Assembly: GCA_963969365.1 (NCBI GenBank)
Contig: OZ017752.1
Span: forward strand, 1-64,000
Reading direction: 5' to 3'
Source of the DNA: Asterochloris sp. CNOR1
Taxonomy: Eukaryota; Chlorophyta; Trebouxiophyceae; Trebouxiales; Trebouxiaceae
DNA length: 64,000 nucleotides
Positions 20,081-32,735 of the stretch are shown in pieces. How positions within the stretch are numbered: the stretch's first letter is position 1; each line of letters opens with the position of its first letter. The notes under the pieces are model-generated. The model was given only the letters and a program-made list of their open reading frames with translations, did no database searches and had not been told where the DNA came from. Position numbers and translations under genes: made by a program.

Positions 20081-23000
20081 ATGAAGGCGTCCGGAGCATT
20101 GCCAGTATGGTGGTTCCTGCAGAACAACCTGCGCAGGGTCATCTGCCTGGTGCTCCTGTTCACCGCCCTCAGTGAGCTTGACTTGCGGCTCTGTATTGGA
20201 AGCTGATCAAGTGGCGTCAGTCCAAGGCCGAGATGAGCAGACTGGATGCTGTGCAGGTGGCGCCTTTGTGTGGCGATTCTTGATGTATGCGATTGGCAGG
20301 CCCTACGCAATCCTGTGGCATCAGAAATTGGAGCTGTATGGCTACACACTCTGCGTGGCCAAGGGATGCGGACAGGTCAGCCTGCTTCTGTGCCCGGAGT
20401 CCAGTCTCCCCTTTGCCAGCTGTGAGCCTGCTTGGGCCACTGTCACTGCTCAGCACCGACGCCCGCTGAGGGCCACTTCAACACAGTCCTCCATGCACCT
20501 CTGCCTGAATGCTCGTGTAAGGCTGTCACGGAGCACTCCTGTCGTGGTGCCATCAAGTCTATGCACTTGTCACCACCTAGGCACACAGACCTTGTCCGCA
20601 TATAGGCAAATGGCAATGGTAGACATCAGACAGGCCCCCACATCTCCTGTGAGGTGCAGCTTCGTTCTCTGCACTGCCCAGCTGCCCAGTGCGCAGCTCC
20701 CTGCTGGCCCTGTTTGCAGGCCAACAAGGTCATCTTTGCGCTGATCCTGCTGCCTGTCAGCCGCAACACAATGACATGGCTGCGTGAGACGCCCCTGCGT
20801 GTGGTGGTGCCCTTTGATGACTGCATCACCTTCCATCGCCTGCTGGGCACGCTGGGGCTGCTGTCTTCGCTGGTGCACACCGCCTGCCACATGGTGGACT
20901 TTGCACATGAGGTGAGGTCGCAGCGACTCATAGCAGTCTGGACCAGCACAAGGCAGTATGCAGCCATGTCCTCTCCCACAGACCTCGCCCACAAACGGCA
21001 GATGGGCAAGCCTTGTGGCTGCCCTCTGACTGCTGTTTTGTCATTGGGTAAAAAGCGCTGCCAGGCGTTCAGTCGCCCCTGCGGTTCATGTTTGGCTCCT
21101 GCGCAAGCTGCTGCACTTGGCTGGGCAGCCTGGTGCAGCCTGGCCCCTCTGCTGCTGGAGCTCTGCTGCTCCTGGCCCCAGTGCTCTCATGACCAGGTGG
21201 ACGCTGCTGCTGCAGACAGCCCCGAGCCATGCTGCGCTGTGGCAGCAGGCCAACCCCAGCATGCCTCAGCCCTCCCTTTCGCAACAATTCAGGACGCAGG
21301 TGGCAGTGACTGGCCTCATCATGCTGCTGTGCATGTTTGTGGCCTACCCGTTTGCCCTCCAGGGGCCGCGTCAACTGGCTGGCATCCGAGGGACCTGTGT
21401 CGGCAGGCTCCTAGGCAACCACAACTGGTGAGCCCTGTCATCAGGTCTCCTGCCAGTGAGCAACAGGCAGCCCCTCTCTCTTTTGCACTTGTTGGTAGAG
21501 TTCAGCCGGCAAAGCAGCAGGCACAGAAGGGCAAGGATTTGGCCTGGGAGTCCTGGCTGTGACTGCAAAATGATTCCAGCAAGCTGCCAAGCCAACATTG
21601 CATATGTCAGCAGAGGCACAACCTGACGTGCCAAGTTCAACAGGCCTGCCTGGCCATGTCATGTATACAGCAGCTGCCTGTGCAGCTCATCTGCAGTGCA
21701 GGTGTCTGTGCTGAAAATCAACAAGTCTTGCCTGTTGCAGGTTCTACGCGACCCATCATCTTTTTGTATTCTTCTACGTGGCCCTCCTGCTTCATCCACG
21801 CCCAGCCATTCCAAATGAAGTGCATGAATGGCTGGTCTCAGACACATGGGTGAGCTTGCTCATCAGCTATCTGCTCTGCCTCGAATCAGCGTGTTCGTTC
21901 AATAGGCAGGCCAATACATTGCCGCACGGCTTGCTGGGCAGACTGCAGCTGTCAGGGGATGCACTGCAGCTGTGCGCACCAGCACATCGATCAGTCAGCT
22001 GCCTTTCTCACCATCTGGCACTCTATATGGGCACCTGTTCATGACAGTCAGGTTGACATGACCAACTGGCCACGGCACTGTCAGTTCAGCAAAATGACCT
22101 GTCACTGTAGCTCCATGGATCTCCTTGCACTGCTGCAGGTGTGGGTGACAGTGCCAGTCCTGATCTACATGAGCGAGCGCATGCTGCGCGGGTTGCGGCG
22201 CCGCCTCTGGAAAACACAAGTCCTGGGGCTCAGGGTGCTCCCTGGCAGTGTAGTAGCCCTGCGCCTGAGCAAGTCCGCCCACTTCAGCTTTAGGTGACTG
22301 CTGCTCTCAGGCCAGAAGCATAGCTGGCGACTGCTTTGGGTGCTGGTTGGTGTCACAGCTCTGAGCAGCAAGCAGACACAAGGGGCAGCGCCTGCATTGC
22401 AAGCATGAGAGCACCTTTGGTGACGCAGGCTCACATGAGAAATAAGCAGCCGAAGACCTAAGGTCCTGAGAACTGCTACTGAGCTGCATGGTTTATTGTG
22501 GGCAGCTTGTTGCCATGAACTCGGCCCTGGACAGCCGGCCGGCATGAGTTCTGGAATGCCTTCAGCAGCACACTACAAGCTGATGCTGCGCTAACTTTGA
22601 GGTGTACTACTGCAGGCCAGGCCAGTTCATCTTTCTGCGCTGCCCAGAGATTGCGCTGTTTGAGTGGCACCCCTACAGCATCACATCCGCGCCGGCTGAC
22701 CCCTATCTGACAGTGCACATCAAGGTGATTCCGCATGTCAAGATCTGCCAGCTTGCTTCTTGTACGAGCCTGATGTGCTACTCATCCAATTGTGCTTTCT
22801 CTTTGGCAGTCTTGCTGGCCGACTGTGCATCTGTGTCAGTATTCTTGGAGATGTACCAGCAAAATGGCACACACAACATGTCTGGCCAGACGCTCAGCTG
22901 ACTTGTGAGCACCTCTGCCCCTCCCTGTAGGCAGCTGGGGACTGGAGTCGCTTGGTCTTTGAGGCAATGCAGGCAGCAGCGACTGAGCAGCGACAAGCCC

Positions 23001-24674
23001 AGGGCTGTCCAGCCACCCGGCCCCAGTCCTCAGCACTGCTGGCAGCAGGGCCAGCAGAGCGCCAGGACAACATTGCTGGCCAGGCAAATGAAGATGGCCT
23101 GCCACCACCTGAGCAGCAGCACTCTGCCTGCATAGAGATGGCCATCTTGAGGACCAAATCGATGGGCCAGGTCGCGTATCCACAGATTGCTCCAGGCAGT
23201 GCCCTGATGGACAGCTCCGATGCACTGTTGCCGCCTCGAGAAGCCTTACACTTTGGGATTGGGCCCCAATCGCCAGATGGTAAAGCTCCCGCAGGGGCCT
23301 CTGGTGAGGTTGCAGGCCATGCCAGGCAGGCTCAGGAAAGCTGCCAGACTACAACACAAGTCAGGACTCTGCGGATTCCGCTGGGCTCGACTGAAGGCGC
23401 ACCTGTTGCTACACATCCGTTTGCAACTCAGGTCAGTGCTGCCCTGGTGGTGGCAGCCTGCGAGCAACATCACTTCCCTACAGCTTAGCTAACCCAGTCA
23501 CTCAAGGTTGAGGCAGGGAAGACTGGTTGGCTGGCCAGTCATGCAAAATGAAGACCTTGCTTGCCATCAGCGGCATCAGTGGCAGGCACAGGGCCAGCAG
23601 GGCCTCGTAGCTCTACAGATGTTATCAGCTAAGATGTGCCTAGGTCCAGCAACTTGTGACTTTTCAGGTGATTGTCGATGGACCCTATGGTAGTCCCACC
23701 CAGTATCATGAGGACTTCAATACAGTGCTATTGGTGGGCGCCGGCATTGGGGTGACCCCCTTTGCCTCTGTGCTGCGCCACCTGCTCTACTGCTTCCAGG
23801 AAGAAGCACCAGGCGCTGTCCAGCATGGCGCCTCTGTAAGTGCTGTCAAGGTGAGCTTCTGGAGCCTTCAAGGCCAGGGACGCAAAACGTGCAGCCCCTG
23901 TTCAGTGTCAAGCATGCTTAGCCTGTCCTGTGCAGCCTGTTGGGTGCAGCTTCTCAGGGCAGGTTGGGCAGCAGCTGGCCAATGTGGCACACCCTGGGTG
24001 CTGCACCCTGCCTGCGCGCATGACCATGCGTGCAGTCGCTACAATATGTGAGACGCCTGAGCTGACTGCCTTGCCTCTGCTGCAGCGGCGTATCTTCTTT
24101 GTGTGGACTGTGCGCGAGATGGCGGCCTCAGAGTGGTTCATGGAGCTGCTGAGGGACCTGAAGCAGCTAGACTTGGGGGACGTCCTGTCGATCAGTGTGC
24201 ATGTCACTGGTCACATGCCCCAACCAGTGAGCTTCCTCTGTTGCTGGCCTCCTACCTACTGTACTTGCCAGGCACTTGCAAGCAGCCTGACTCCACAGCA
24301 TCCCAGCCATGCTGACACACAGCCCTGCTGACAGACACGCTGCCTGTTGCAGGAGCCTCCAGATGCAGAGTCTGGCGTCAGAGACATAGCTGTCTCACCT
24401 GGCAGGTCAGCGCCTGGAGCTGTGTGCTGATCGTTTTTTGAAGCGCTCTTGCTTCTGCGTTCCTCCGCAAACTGCCTTAGTTCTGAGATGCTCCTGCAGG
24501 CCAGACTGGGTTGAAGTCTTCAGCACCATTTGCAAACAGAATGTTCTGAACAAGCAGCGAGTCGGTGTGTTCTTCTGTGGGCCTCCAGTCTTGGGAAAGG
24601 TCCTCAAGCAGCAGGCCTGGCACCACTCTTCAGCCGGTGGGACACGTTTCGTGTTTCACCAAGAACGTTTCTGA
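20081..24674 (+). CDS. NADPH oxidase (NOX/RBOH-type superoxide-generating flavocytochrome)
   Basis: Exons: 20081-20171, about 20190-20256, 20325-20375, 20720-20911, 21216-21427, 21741-21849, 22139-22293, 22616-22724, 22931-23431, 23668-23850, 24086-24226, 24353-24405 and 24500-24674 (about 680 aa). NOX enzymes move electrons from NADPH through FAD and two hemes across a membrane to O2. Landmarks are NTMTWLRETPLRVVVPFDD; the first heme-histidine helix FHRLLGTLGLLSSLVHTACH; the second, NHNWFYATHHLF; the FAD motif HPYSITSAP; the NADPH-binding GPYG and VLLVGAGIGVTPFASVLRH; and the C-terminal VFFCGPP with a terminal aromatic (HQERF). All phases match from exon 2 onward. The joint between exons 1 and 2 does not: the frame shifts around 20172-20190 with no usable acceptor. 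Exon 9 carries a low-complexity insert between the FAD and NADPH motifs. No EF-hands were found. Confidence 0.9.
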
Positions 24675-25062
24675 GCAGTAGGATCTTGGCCTTCAGTATT
24701 GCAAACTTTCAAGCCTGGCTTATTCATTTTCAGCTCAGCCCTCCCATGTTCTCCAGAATGGGCGCTCCACTCGCCTGGCTGCCAGACCTCCTGATGCATT
24801 TCCAGCTTCCCGCCCTTCAAAGCATTGACCCTACCAGCATGTCATAGAAAACCCTTGTCTCACACTGCAAACTTGGAAAGCACTGCCATGAGAGTTGACT
24901 GCACTATGAATTGGATTTCAGGACAGTCCAGAGCATCTGAGTGTGGCTCAATCAAATTGCTGGGGGTTGGCACACTCATGTTGCCGATCACTGTTGAATG
25001 ATGAAGCTCAGCATCATTGTCTTTACAGAACAAATATAGACATCACCTCAACGGGGCATCAC
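24675..25062. other. Convergent 3' spacer (NADPH oxidase / dioxygenase)
   Basis: This 388 bp stretch lies between two stop codons on opposite strands, so it contains both 3' untranslated regions. It is A/T-richer than the coding DNA around it. I see no additional coding signal. Confidence 0.5.
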
Positions 25063-28000
25063 TCATTCAACAAAATCAATGAGGGGTGTGGTGTTCACAA
25101 TGTCAGAATTGTTGTACGGCTGCATCCCAGCCAAGCGTTGAATAACAATGTCATTGGCGTGCTTCTGGGGGCCAGTACCCTTGAGGAAGCATTTCTCAGG
25201 CTGATCGACCATGTTCGCATTTTCTGAGTCTGATTGACTTCCATAGTAAGACTCGCCCAAGACGGGGAACAGCCTGATATGCTGCAAGTGCAGAAGTTAT
25301 GCTCAGGGTAATATTTGCATCACCAGGTACATCACGCAGCTGCCTCAAGGTGCCCAAGCGCCATATTGCTGGCTCTCAAGGCTTACCTGTGCTGGCCAGT
25401 GGGTGGTCATCTGCAGACAGAGAATACAGCCACTCAAGCCAAGCACTGCAACACTCAGGGGCATAAATCATTCTTGCTGAACCTGCCACTACTAGATCCA
25501 GTGTGCTTGTGATCAGGCATCAAAATGAGTGTCAGCCATGAGCCTTCCAGGCAGAACACATGGCCTAAGCCCGGCTCAACCTACTGAATTAGGCGCCCTG
25601 AACGGGTGCAACCAGGCCCACAACTACTTATGGTGGCAGGCTCACCCTGCGCTTCTTATAGGCATGCTGCTTCAGCCACAGGTCCTCTGGGGTTGCCAGC
25701 TTGCGAGGCTGGTAGCAGCAGTATACCACATGCCTCCAGGTGTCTGTGTGAGCTGCAGCAAAGGGTGCACGCTTGGCTAAGAGACTGCTGAGATCATCAG
25801 GCAGATGCAGCAGGCATCATATGTTGGCGAGGGGTAAGTGCAGCAGAACAGCCTACAGCTTGAGACGCAGACTGGCAAGGGGCTGTGGCGTCATGCCTAA
25901 AAGCTCAGCTCAGAAAGTAGGGCAGCAAGCGATGTAATGTTCCCAGAATCTCACCAGGAAGCAGGTTCTGGTGCGCTGTACGAGAGTCCCACAGAAACAG
26001 AGAGCCTTTGGGGGCAGACAGCGCCCGGTTGGGGAATCGCTGCCAAAAAGGGCGCTCGGCATCTGCAAACTGGCTGCACATGAGGGCAAGCGCTTTGGTG
26101 TGAGTGGGGAGGTTCTCACATCCTTCAGCGAGCTATGGACTCAGAGTCCTTGCATGCTGTGCTCAGTCAAATTGAGTGAGCTGGCGAATCCTTCACTAGC
26201 AACACAGCCCTCACCAGCAGCACAGGAGCCATAACAGCAATTGCTGGTCACAAGACGTGCAGCAGGACTGGTGCCATGCAGGAGCGGTACAGGGTCCAGC
26301 ATAGCCTCTCAAGCATGACCTGGGAAGCTCACTAGAAGTCCTCTGTCTTCTCCTTTTCCCGCTGTGAGAGGATTGACTCAGTTTCAAAAAAATTCTGGTG
26401 GTGCTTGTGGCTCCCGTCCTTCAGCAGCAGCGTACCTGGATGGCAGGGATTGTCAGCAGCATGTTGGACATAGACCGTGGTACAGATTGGCTGGTATTCC
26501 TTCATCGCTGCATGAGCTAGCGCAGAGCATTGCATGCTGGATGTTGCCGCCATGTCAGCAATCTCACTTGCACACGGTTACAGCAGACAGATGAAGGCAG
26601 CAGGAAGAATTAGCGACAGCTCAGAGGCAAGCCAACGACGAGTAGCAGTGAGACATATGATGGCAAGTATGATGTGTGCCTGTCTCACCATTCTCAGGCC
26701 CGACATCGACCATGTTCACCAAGCCCTGAATGCAGGTGCACCCTGCAAAGGCAGTGAAGACGAGTCAACAGCAGGATTCATAGTGCAACTAAAGCTCTTG
26801 CATGCTGAATGAAGTCACAAGCATGTCGTATTTGTTTGCATGTTGAACAGACTGCAAGCACTTCCTTGGGAGCTTTTTCTTTCTTCTGCTGCGCTTCCTC
26901 TGAAACATAGTGTATTGCCCATTCAGGCAGAAGGACTGGGGGCAGGCCTGGCTAGGATGCCTAGCTTGGGGTGCACAGTGACCAGGTGGCACATGTGTTG
27001 GCATGGATGTCACTTGCTTGACGCCTTTGAGAGCAGGCTCAAGTGAGCCCTGTTGACTCGCTCCGTGAGTCTGGCAAGACTGCTTAGCTGGGGGTACACA
27101 ATGGCCAGGCAGCCAAAGGTACCAATGTGGACATGCGCAACATGCTGCCACATGCTCTCTGAGCGCGCGCAACCGCCTTGCTGCCTTGCAGCGCACTGAG
27201 CTGATGGCCCAGGTGGACCCTCGTGCAGAGTATGTAGGCAGGTGCACACCCACCTCTGCGCAGAGGAGCCTGGTCCACATGCAGCCAGCTGTCCTGGCAG
27301 CTCTCGTGCTCCCCAGGCCGAAGGATGTTGATGCTGTCAAAAGAGCTGAGCAGCTCGTTGGTGCCCCAGAGTGCCTCAAACACCTGCACGAAGCATCGGT
27401 AACTTTCTGGCTGGCAACAGGCAGCCTCTCAACAGCAATGCCGTGCAAGGTCGCCGCCAGCAGTTGCCAGATAGATTGTTTGAGGTGGCTGCATCATTGT
27501 GCAAGGGCTGGCACAGCAACAATGGCCACAGACAGGCACAAATTTGACATCTTAACATTTCTTGCCGCTGGCCTTGCAAACGTCTGACTGTGCTGCACAA
27601 CACGTGCACAGGCGTTATGTTCGAATGCATCTTCAGGCATTGCGCACCTGCAGGATGCGAGGGTGGCTGCGCACGCGCCAGACACAGTCCTGGTGCGCCA
27701 CCTCCAGCGTGTTGATGATGCCGCGGAAGCTGGGGGGCCACCTGCAGATCCGGGACTGAGGAGTGATGACCAGCTAGCCCAGAGGGTCAATGGAAGCCTG
27801 CACATTTGCTGTGGGTATTGGATCCCTAGGCAGCATCATTGCACAAGGTGTCTGGCAAGTCTGCACAATGTCAGGCTGGTCCTTGGCTGCTCTGTGTGTG
27901 GCTGCTACTAGGGCTGGCAGGTGATGCCATGCGACACAGCTGAGTGCCTGCTGAAGATGCAGACTTGAATTGCTCCAGCACTTCATGTTGCACTGTGAGT

Positions 28001-28648
28001 GACCGCAAGCTGGGCACTGCAGCTGTGCAAAGCCTGCCTTGTGGGCAAAGCCTGCCTTGTGGGCAAGTGCCCCAACCCCATTGCAAGGCAGGAAACCGCT
28101 CCCAGCACCCAGCGCCTGTGAAGTTCTGCCAATCGTATCCATCGAAAGAGAGGCAGGGAGGAACCAGCACCAGCAGCAATGGAGGCTGCTTGCCACAGGG
28201 GCCATGTTACGACATGGGTACTGAGCTGTGCGATCACCTGTCATCCCCCCAGGTGTCAGGATTCTGCCTGTCAATGCCAGTGCCCAGCCCCTCCAGCCAG
28301 CCCCACACGCTGTCCACGTACTGCTCACATTCCTCCGGGGTGAGCACGCCTGGACGGCGCACCAAGGCTGATGAAGTAAGCCTTGCTTTCAAGTGGAGGC
28401 TTGGCAGCTATGGGCTGGAGTGACTGCTGAGTTTGGAAACGCATCAGCCCACACCTTGTGGTGCAGGACTCTGGAGCATGCACACATGCATTTTCGTGCA
28501 CACATGCATTCTCGTCTGCTGCTTTTCAAGCCCTGTCACCTTCTATCACAGCCCAGCCACGCTCCCTCAGCGATGTTGCAGCATCTTTGACTGCCTGAGT
28601 CATGGCGTCCTGCTGCTTGGGGTTGAAAGATGCTTTGATGCCACACAT
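25063..28648 (-). CDS. Phytanoyl-CoA dioxygenase (PhyH)-family Fe(II)/2-oxoglutarate oxygenase
   Basis: Ten exons join in frame in transcription order: 28540-28648, 28238-28367, 27648-27741, 27254-27383, 26689-26742, 26333-26435, 25955-26073, 25646-25743, 25387-25410, 25063-25281 (1080 nt, 359 aa). PhyH enzymes hydroxylate substrates using Fe(II), O2 and 2-oxoglutarate. The metal triad is visible as H146-x-D148 in SWLHVDQAP and H241 in LFLWDSRTAHQN. Flanking blocks also fit the family: LTPEECEQYVDSVWGWLEGL, GLVNMVDVGPENGTLLLKDG followed by SHKHH, and RHVVYCCYQPRKLATPEDL. The physiological substrate cannot be read from sequence. The subgroup, with GIINTLEVAHQDCVWRVRSH, resembles uncharacterised fungal and algal homologues. 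One exon is only 24 nt (25387-25410). The start at 28648 is the first supported ATG; the frame stays open upstream, so a 5' exon is possible. Confidence 0.88.
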
Positions 28649-29713
28649 CTGCCACCAGCGGCAAGTGTCTGTGAGAAAGCTGTACTGTGAGCTACAGGGT
28701 GAGAGCAGGCAGCAAGCAGGGACTCATGGCAGCTGGCAAGTGGCATGCACCTCACTGTGCAGGCACCTGGTGGCATGAGATGTCCTATATGATGTGAGAA
28801 CCCTGAGAAAATGTAAGTTCGGCTTCTCAAGCTGAGCAAACCAGCGTCTTTTTAACGCTTCTCCTCGAGAAAAGACTTGACCTCTTGCTGGCTATCTGAC
28901 GTTCCCAGTCTAATGAGTGTCCCAGATTGGTCCCTTCATCTGAATGCAGGGACCAGCATAATGGCGCAGGAGGCAAGAACACAGTAACTGCAGGACTTCA
29001 TACGCAGATACCTGCTGCTTCACATGAACATTGCGCAGCTGCCCTGGGTGCAGCGCTGCCAGACTCCTGGCTGGCCTGCCAGTCACGAGGGGGAAGCTGA
29101 AGCTGGCAGCCCAGCTCTTGCAGCCCACCGAAATCTGCAAGCAGCTGGAAAACCAAGTTCTGTCAATGCTAATACAGACAAGGGCATTGCATGTTCCAGT
29201 TGAAGACCTTGCCCAGGGTCATGTCAGTGCATGCTGCGCTTTCAGCACGTGTCGCTCTTGTAAGAGCTTCCAGCAACTCATGGACAGGCAAGAGGATGGA
29301 CATAGCTCTCGGGCAGGTTCTCTGCAGCAGTAATGGAGGGTTTCACCTCATGAGTCTCAGCATAGCGGGCCTAGCGGGGTACAAATGACAACACCTGGCA
29401 AAGCAGCTCTAGCTAAGGGCAGATCTGAAGACAAGCCAGCAGGTAAGGCTCTGCCTCTGCAGTGCTGGCACCTTTGATAGTGACTCTCAAGGGCTTTGCC
29501 TTGCATGGTGACTGCATCACATGAGTGCTCTAGCAACCTCTGGCTTATACGACAGAATGGACGTTGTCAAGGCTTAGCTTAAGCCGCCCCTGAGGTACTG
29601 TCTATAGGTGCACATGCCCTGTCTGGCATACGCTCTCATGACACATCAAGATTCAAAAATGGCTCAAGAAGCAGCTGCAGCTGCAGGACAATGTTGTGAC
29701 CAGATCAGGACCT
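28649..29713. other. Intergenic or unresolved region
   Basis: These 1.06 kb separate the dioxygenase start from the 3' end of the first LRR-like gene. An open minus-strand stretch at 28910-29140 ends in a stop (KGPIWDTH) and could be a small gene or a missed exon; I recognise nothing in it. Otherwise I see only non-coding texture. Confidence 0.3.
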
Positions 29714-31060
29714 TCATATATTCATGCCACCAGTGCAGTCTTGGCTGCCTTGTCTGAAGCAGATCAGGTCGTTGCTATTGTCATAAGGCGCAACACTGCA
29801 GTCAGCAGGAGGCTTGTATGAACCGCTGTGCATGGCAGCATCTTCAAATCCAAGTACAACTGAGCAGCGGGTAGGCAGATCCTTGAGGGTGGACAGATCG
29901 ACCCAATCCGGGTCTGCCAGATCGCAGGTTCCATGATAGTCCTCAATAGACAGCCAGACCTCCCTCAGGTTGGGACAGCTAGCCAGACAACTGAAATTAA
30001 CATGTGGCATGTATGTCGGGACGCTGAATGTAACGTGGAGGCTCGCCAGGTGTGGCAGGCTAGCACGATGTGGCAGTGAATCCTCCAGCACATCGCAAAC
30101 TGTGTGTATGACTACCTCACAACCCGCTGGCAGCCGGGTCAAGATGTCCCCAGGGCTGACCTCAAAACAGTTGAACTCAACTCTGGCCAGCTGTGGCAAT
30201 GCTGCCAGCTGCTCCAGCCAGGGAACCTCTGTGGTAGGTATGTTTGCAGGAGGTACCTTCATGAGCTCCCACTGGGACGCATCCGTAAATGACGCCTTCA
30301 GGACCCTTGCGTTGGGGATTTGGTGACATACAGCGCTGCGCAGTCCTGCAAGAGCTCAACCTGAACCTCCTTCACACAGGCCAGGGTAAAACAGTCGGCC
30401 GGTGGGCAGTGTGTGAAGGTCAGGCGCCTGCCGGTGGGAGGCAGCCAGGCCCAGCTCCTGCAGGGCAGGATGCCGATTCAGGTTGTCAACGCACATCAAG
30501 GGCGCAAGCCGACTGCTGCACAACGAGAGTCGGCCATGGACACACAGTGAAAGATCAGGCCCTTGCTGAGCAACATGTTGCTTTGCAATACGTGATTTGC
30601 GCAGCGTGTTGGGTGCTATGCAATTTTGGAGAATTTGTTGCAGCCACAGGGGCTCCATGTGAGCTCAGCGGCTGGAAGGTCAGGTAGGTAAAGCACACAG
30701 GGCTCAGGTGAACAGACTGCCCACATGCAATCTGCTCCCAGATGATTGATCCTGACTGGGGTTGAGCACTGGTGGGTCAAGCCTTGGCAGGTCAAGCTTT
30801 GCCGTAGCCATGGGAACCTGCAAGGCAAACACTCGCGTGAAGCCCTGCTTTAGCCAGAACTCTATGCCACTTGCAGCCAGCGCTGCCAGCACATCCTGCT
30901 GCAACACAGGGGCATCAGGCCCGTGGAACACCGCTTCCCCAAATGATATTCTGCTCATATGGGATGTTGCTCCAAACAACCACAGGAGTAACTCTCTGCC
31001 CTGGCCAGGGCAGCAAGCCACCCCTTTGCTACTGTGGCCACCCTGAGGCTTGCTTTGAGG
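29714..31060 (-). CDS. LRR-like protein, C-terminal part well supported, 5' end unresolved
   Basis: The last exon ends with the stop at 29714. It reads upstream to about 30350 through NARVLKASFTDASQWELM, EQLAALPQLARVEFNCFEV, SLPHLASLHVTFSVPTYMPH and CLASCPNLREVWLSIEDY. The alternating Leu pattern with CPNLREVWLSI is that of divergent leucine-rich repeats as in F-box/LRR proteins. Further upstream, likely exons near 30375-30470 (LTFTHCPPADCFTLACVKEV) and 30810-30990 (LLLWLFGATSHMSRISFGEA, ending FTRVFALQ before a GTTCCC donor) lie on the same strand, but I could not join them with certain phases. Such proteins are usually adaptor or recognition proteins. No F-box motif was found, so the start may lie further right, in 31.1-32.3 kb. 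Confidence 0.5.
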
Positions 31061-32735
31061 CAGGGGATGAAGGCCAGTGTGCTGGCGAGTAGGTCTGGTG
31101 GCAAGTCTGCGCAAGAAAAAAGCCGGCTTTCAGTGCATGGCAGCAGTGTGTCTAGCCATTAACAAAAAAGTGGCTTCTGCCCAGGAGTGCTACCAGTGCC
31201 TTGCACAGCCACAGGCAACAGGGGTCTGCCAATCTGGAGTGCTGACCTGCAAAGCCTGGTTTGCGACTCCGGGGCATCGTGAACGCCTGTTTCCTGCACG
31301 CCTCGGCTGCTTGTATCAGGCCTGCCTGAACTGATCTAGTGCTGAACTGATCTAGTCAGTCTAAACTGACAAGGTTGGTGAGGAAATGCTGACCTATCCT
31401 GAAAATCTTTGAATCTCAAAACTACCTAGCTATTCCAGGCCAAGCTGGCTGATGCCTGTCAACGGGGGTGGGCAGGCCTGGCACCAGTTTGCAGCTATAT
31501 CAGCCAAACTGAGCCTGTATGTGGGCACCTGGTAGTGGCAAACAGACAGCCATAGCATGCACACTGTCATTGCAGCACATAGATCTTTCATGTGCCAGGC
31601 CTGCCTCATTGCCTTTGACAGGCGCCAGTCATCCCTCATCAAGCCCCAGCGGTCCAGCACATGTGAGGATGAAGCAGGTACACAACCTCAGTGACAGCGT
31701 TGATCAACAGCATTCATTACCTGCAGATGCCGAGCCCCATCACAACCGGCAGCAGCAGCAACATGGCCATGACCCTGGCAGGCAGCAGCCGCAAATCTTG
31801 GGGTCAGGGGGTCTAGGGGTAGTTCGTAGAGCCGCCAGCAGCCTGGTCCACCACCGCCCAGAGGTGGCAGCAGAAGCGGGACCCTGGAGCCCACTGGAAC
31901 ACTGTTTTGCAAGCCGGTCAATGTCTGATGCAACAGCAAAGAGGCCTGAACTTGTGCCAAATGCAGGCAGCGAGGGAGTGCCTGCAATCTGGACCGACCA
32001 GCAGGACTCAGGCTGCCCCAAATACGTGAACCAGGCTTGCAGAGATAGAGCCAAGCTCCCAGGCATCAAGATGGCGGCAAATCGCCTGGTGAAGGAGTGT
32101 AGTCTGCCCACAACAGACGGTGCAGGTGGCACCCTGAAGGTGTGATGTGTGGCACAGTGAACAGCGCCACCTGTTGCGAGACAGAGAAGGTGCATTGGCG
32201 TGGACAGAGGTGGCAGGCCTCACTAAACTCGCTAGGAAGAGACATGGGCTCCCCATTTCTGTCTGGCGCTGCTGTGAGCATACGTGATGCCCTGGCAGTG
32301 CAAAGCCCTGAGGCGGCAGTACCTCTGGCACGGTGAAGATAGTGGTGACCTGAGTTCCCAATGATGTAAAAGTTCAATCGACTGCATGTCGGCCTGATCC
32401 CAGCCTGGGCACTGCTGGCAAGAAGAGAGGGTGTCTCCAGTTATGTCTTGTGCAGGTGCTCTGCTAGACCCATTTTGAAATGACCCTGTCCTCCATGGAA
32501 TGTGCATTTGATACAAGGGGGTCTAGTACCAGCTGTGTTTGAGTGCGCCTTCAGGTCATATTTTCAACGTCTTACAGGCTCATTTGACAAACTTGCAGCT
32601 CAGCAATGACAAGGCATACCATCTCTCCTCACTCTAGGTGCATATATGAGACTGCTGGGGTTTTTGCTGCATCTTGGGGCTCACCTGGACTGTCAAGTGG
32701 GCAGCAACATAAGAGTAGTGTCTATGAGTTGAATC
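31061..32735. other. Unresolved region between two LRR-like genes
   Basis: A minus-strand frame is open over most of 31740-32195 (FAAILMPGSLALSLQAWFTY) and may belong to the 5' part of the downstream LRR-like gene, or be chance. I found no splice path joining it. The remainder, including a short direct repeat of CTGATCTAGT near 31331-31356, shows no coding signal. Confidence 0.25.

Noticed and set aside
20654-21562. Plus-strand ORF of 302 codons as a separate gene
   Set aside because: It reads through an oxidase exon and the following intron in the oxidase frame, then leaves the family. The spliced oxidase explains it.
28010-28070. Direct repeat of AAAGCCTGCCTTGTGGGC
   Set aside because: A simple 18-bp duplication in an intron of the dioxygenase. 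It contains no exon edge and no sign of function.
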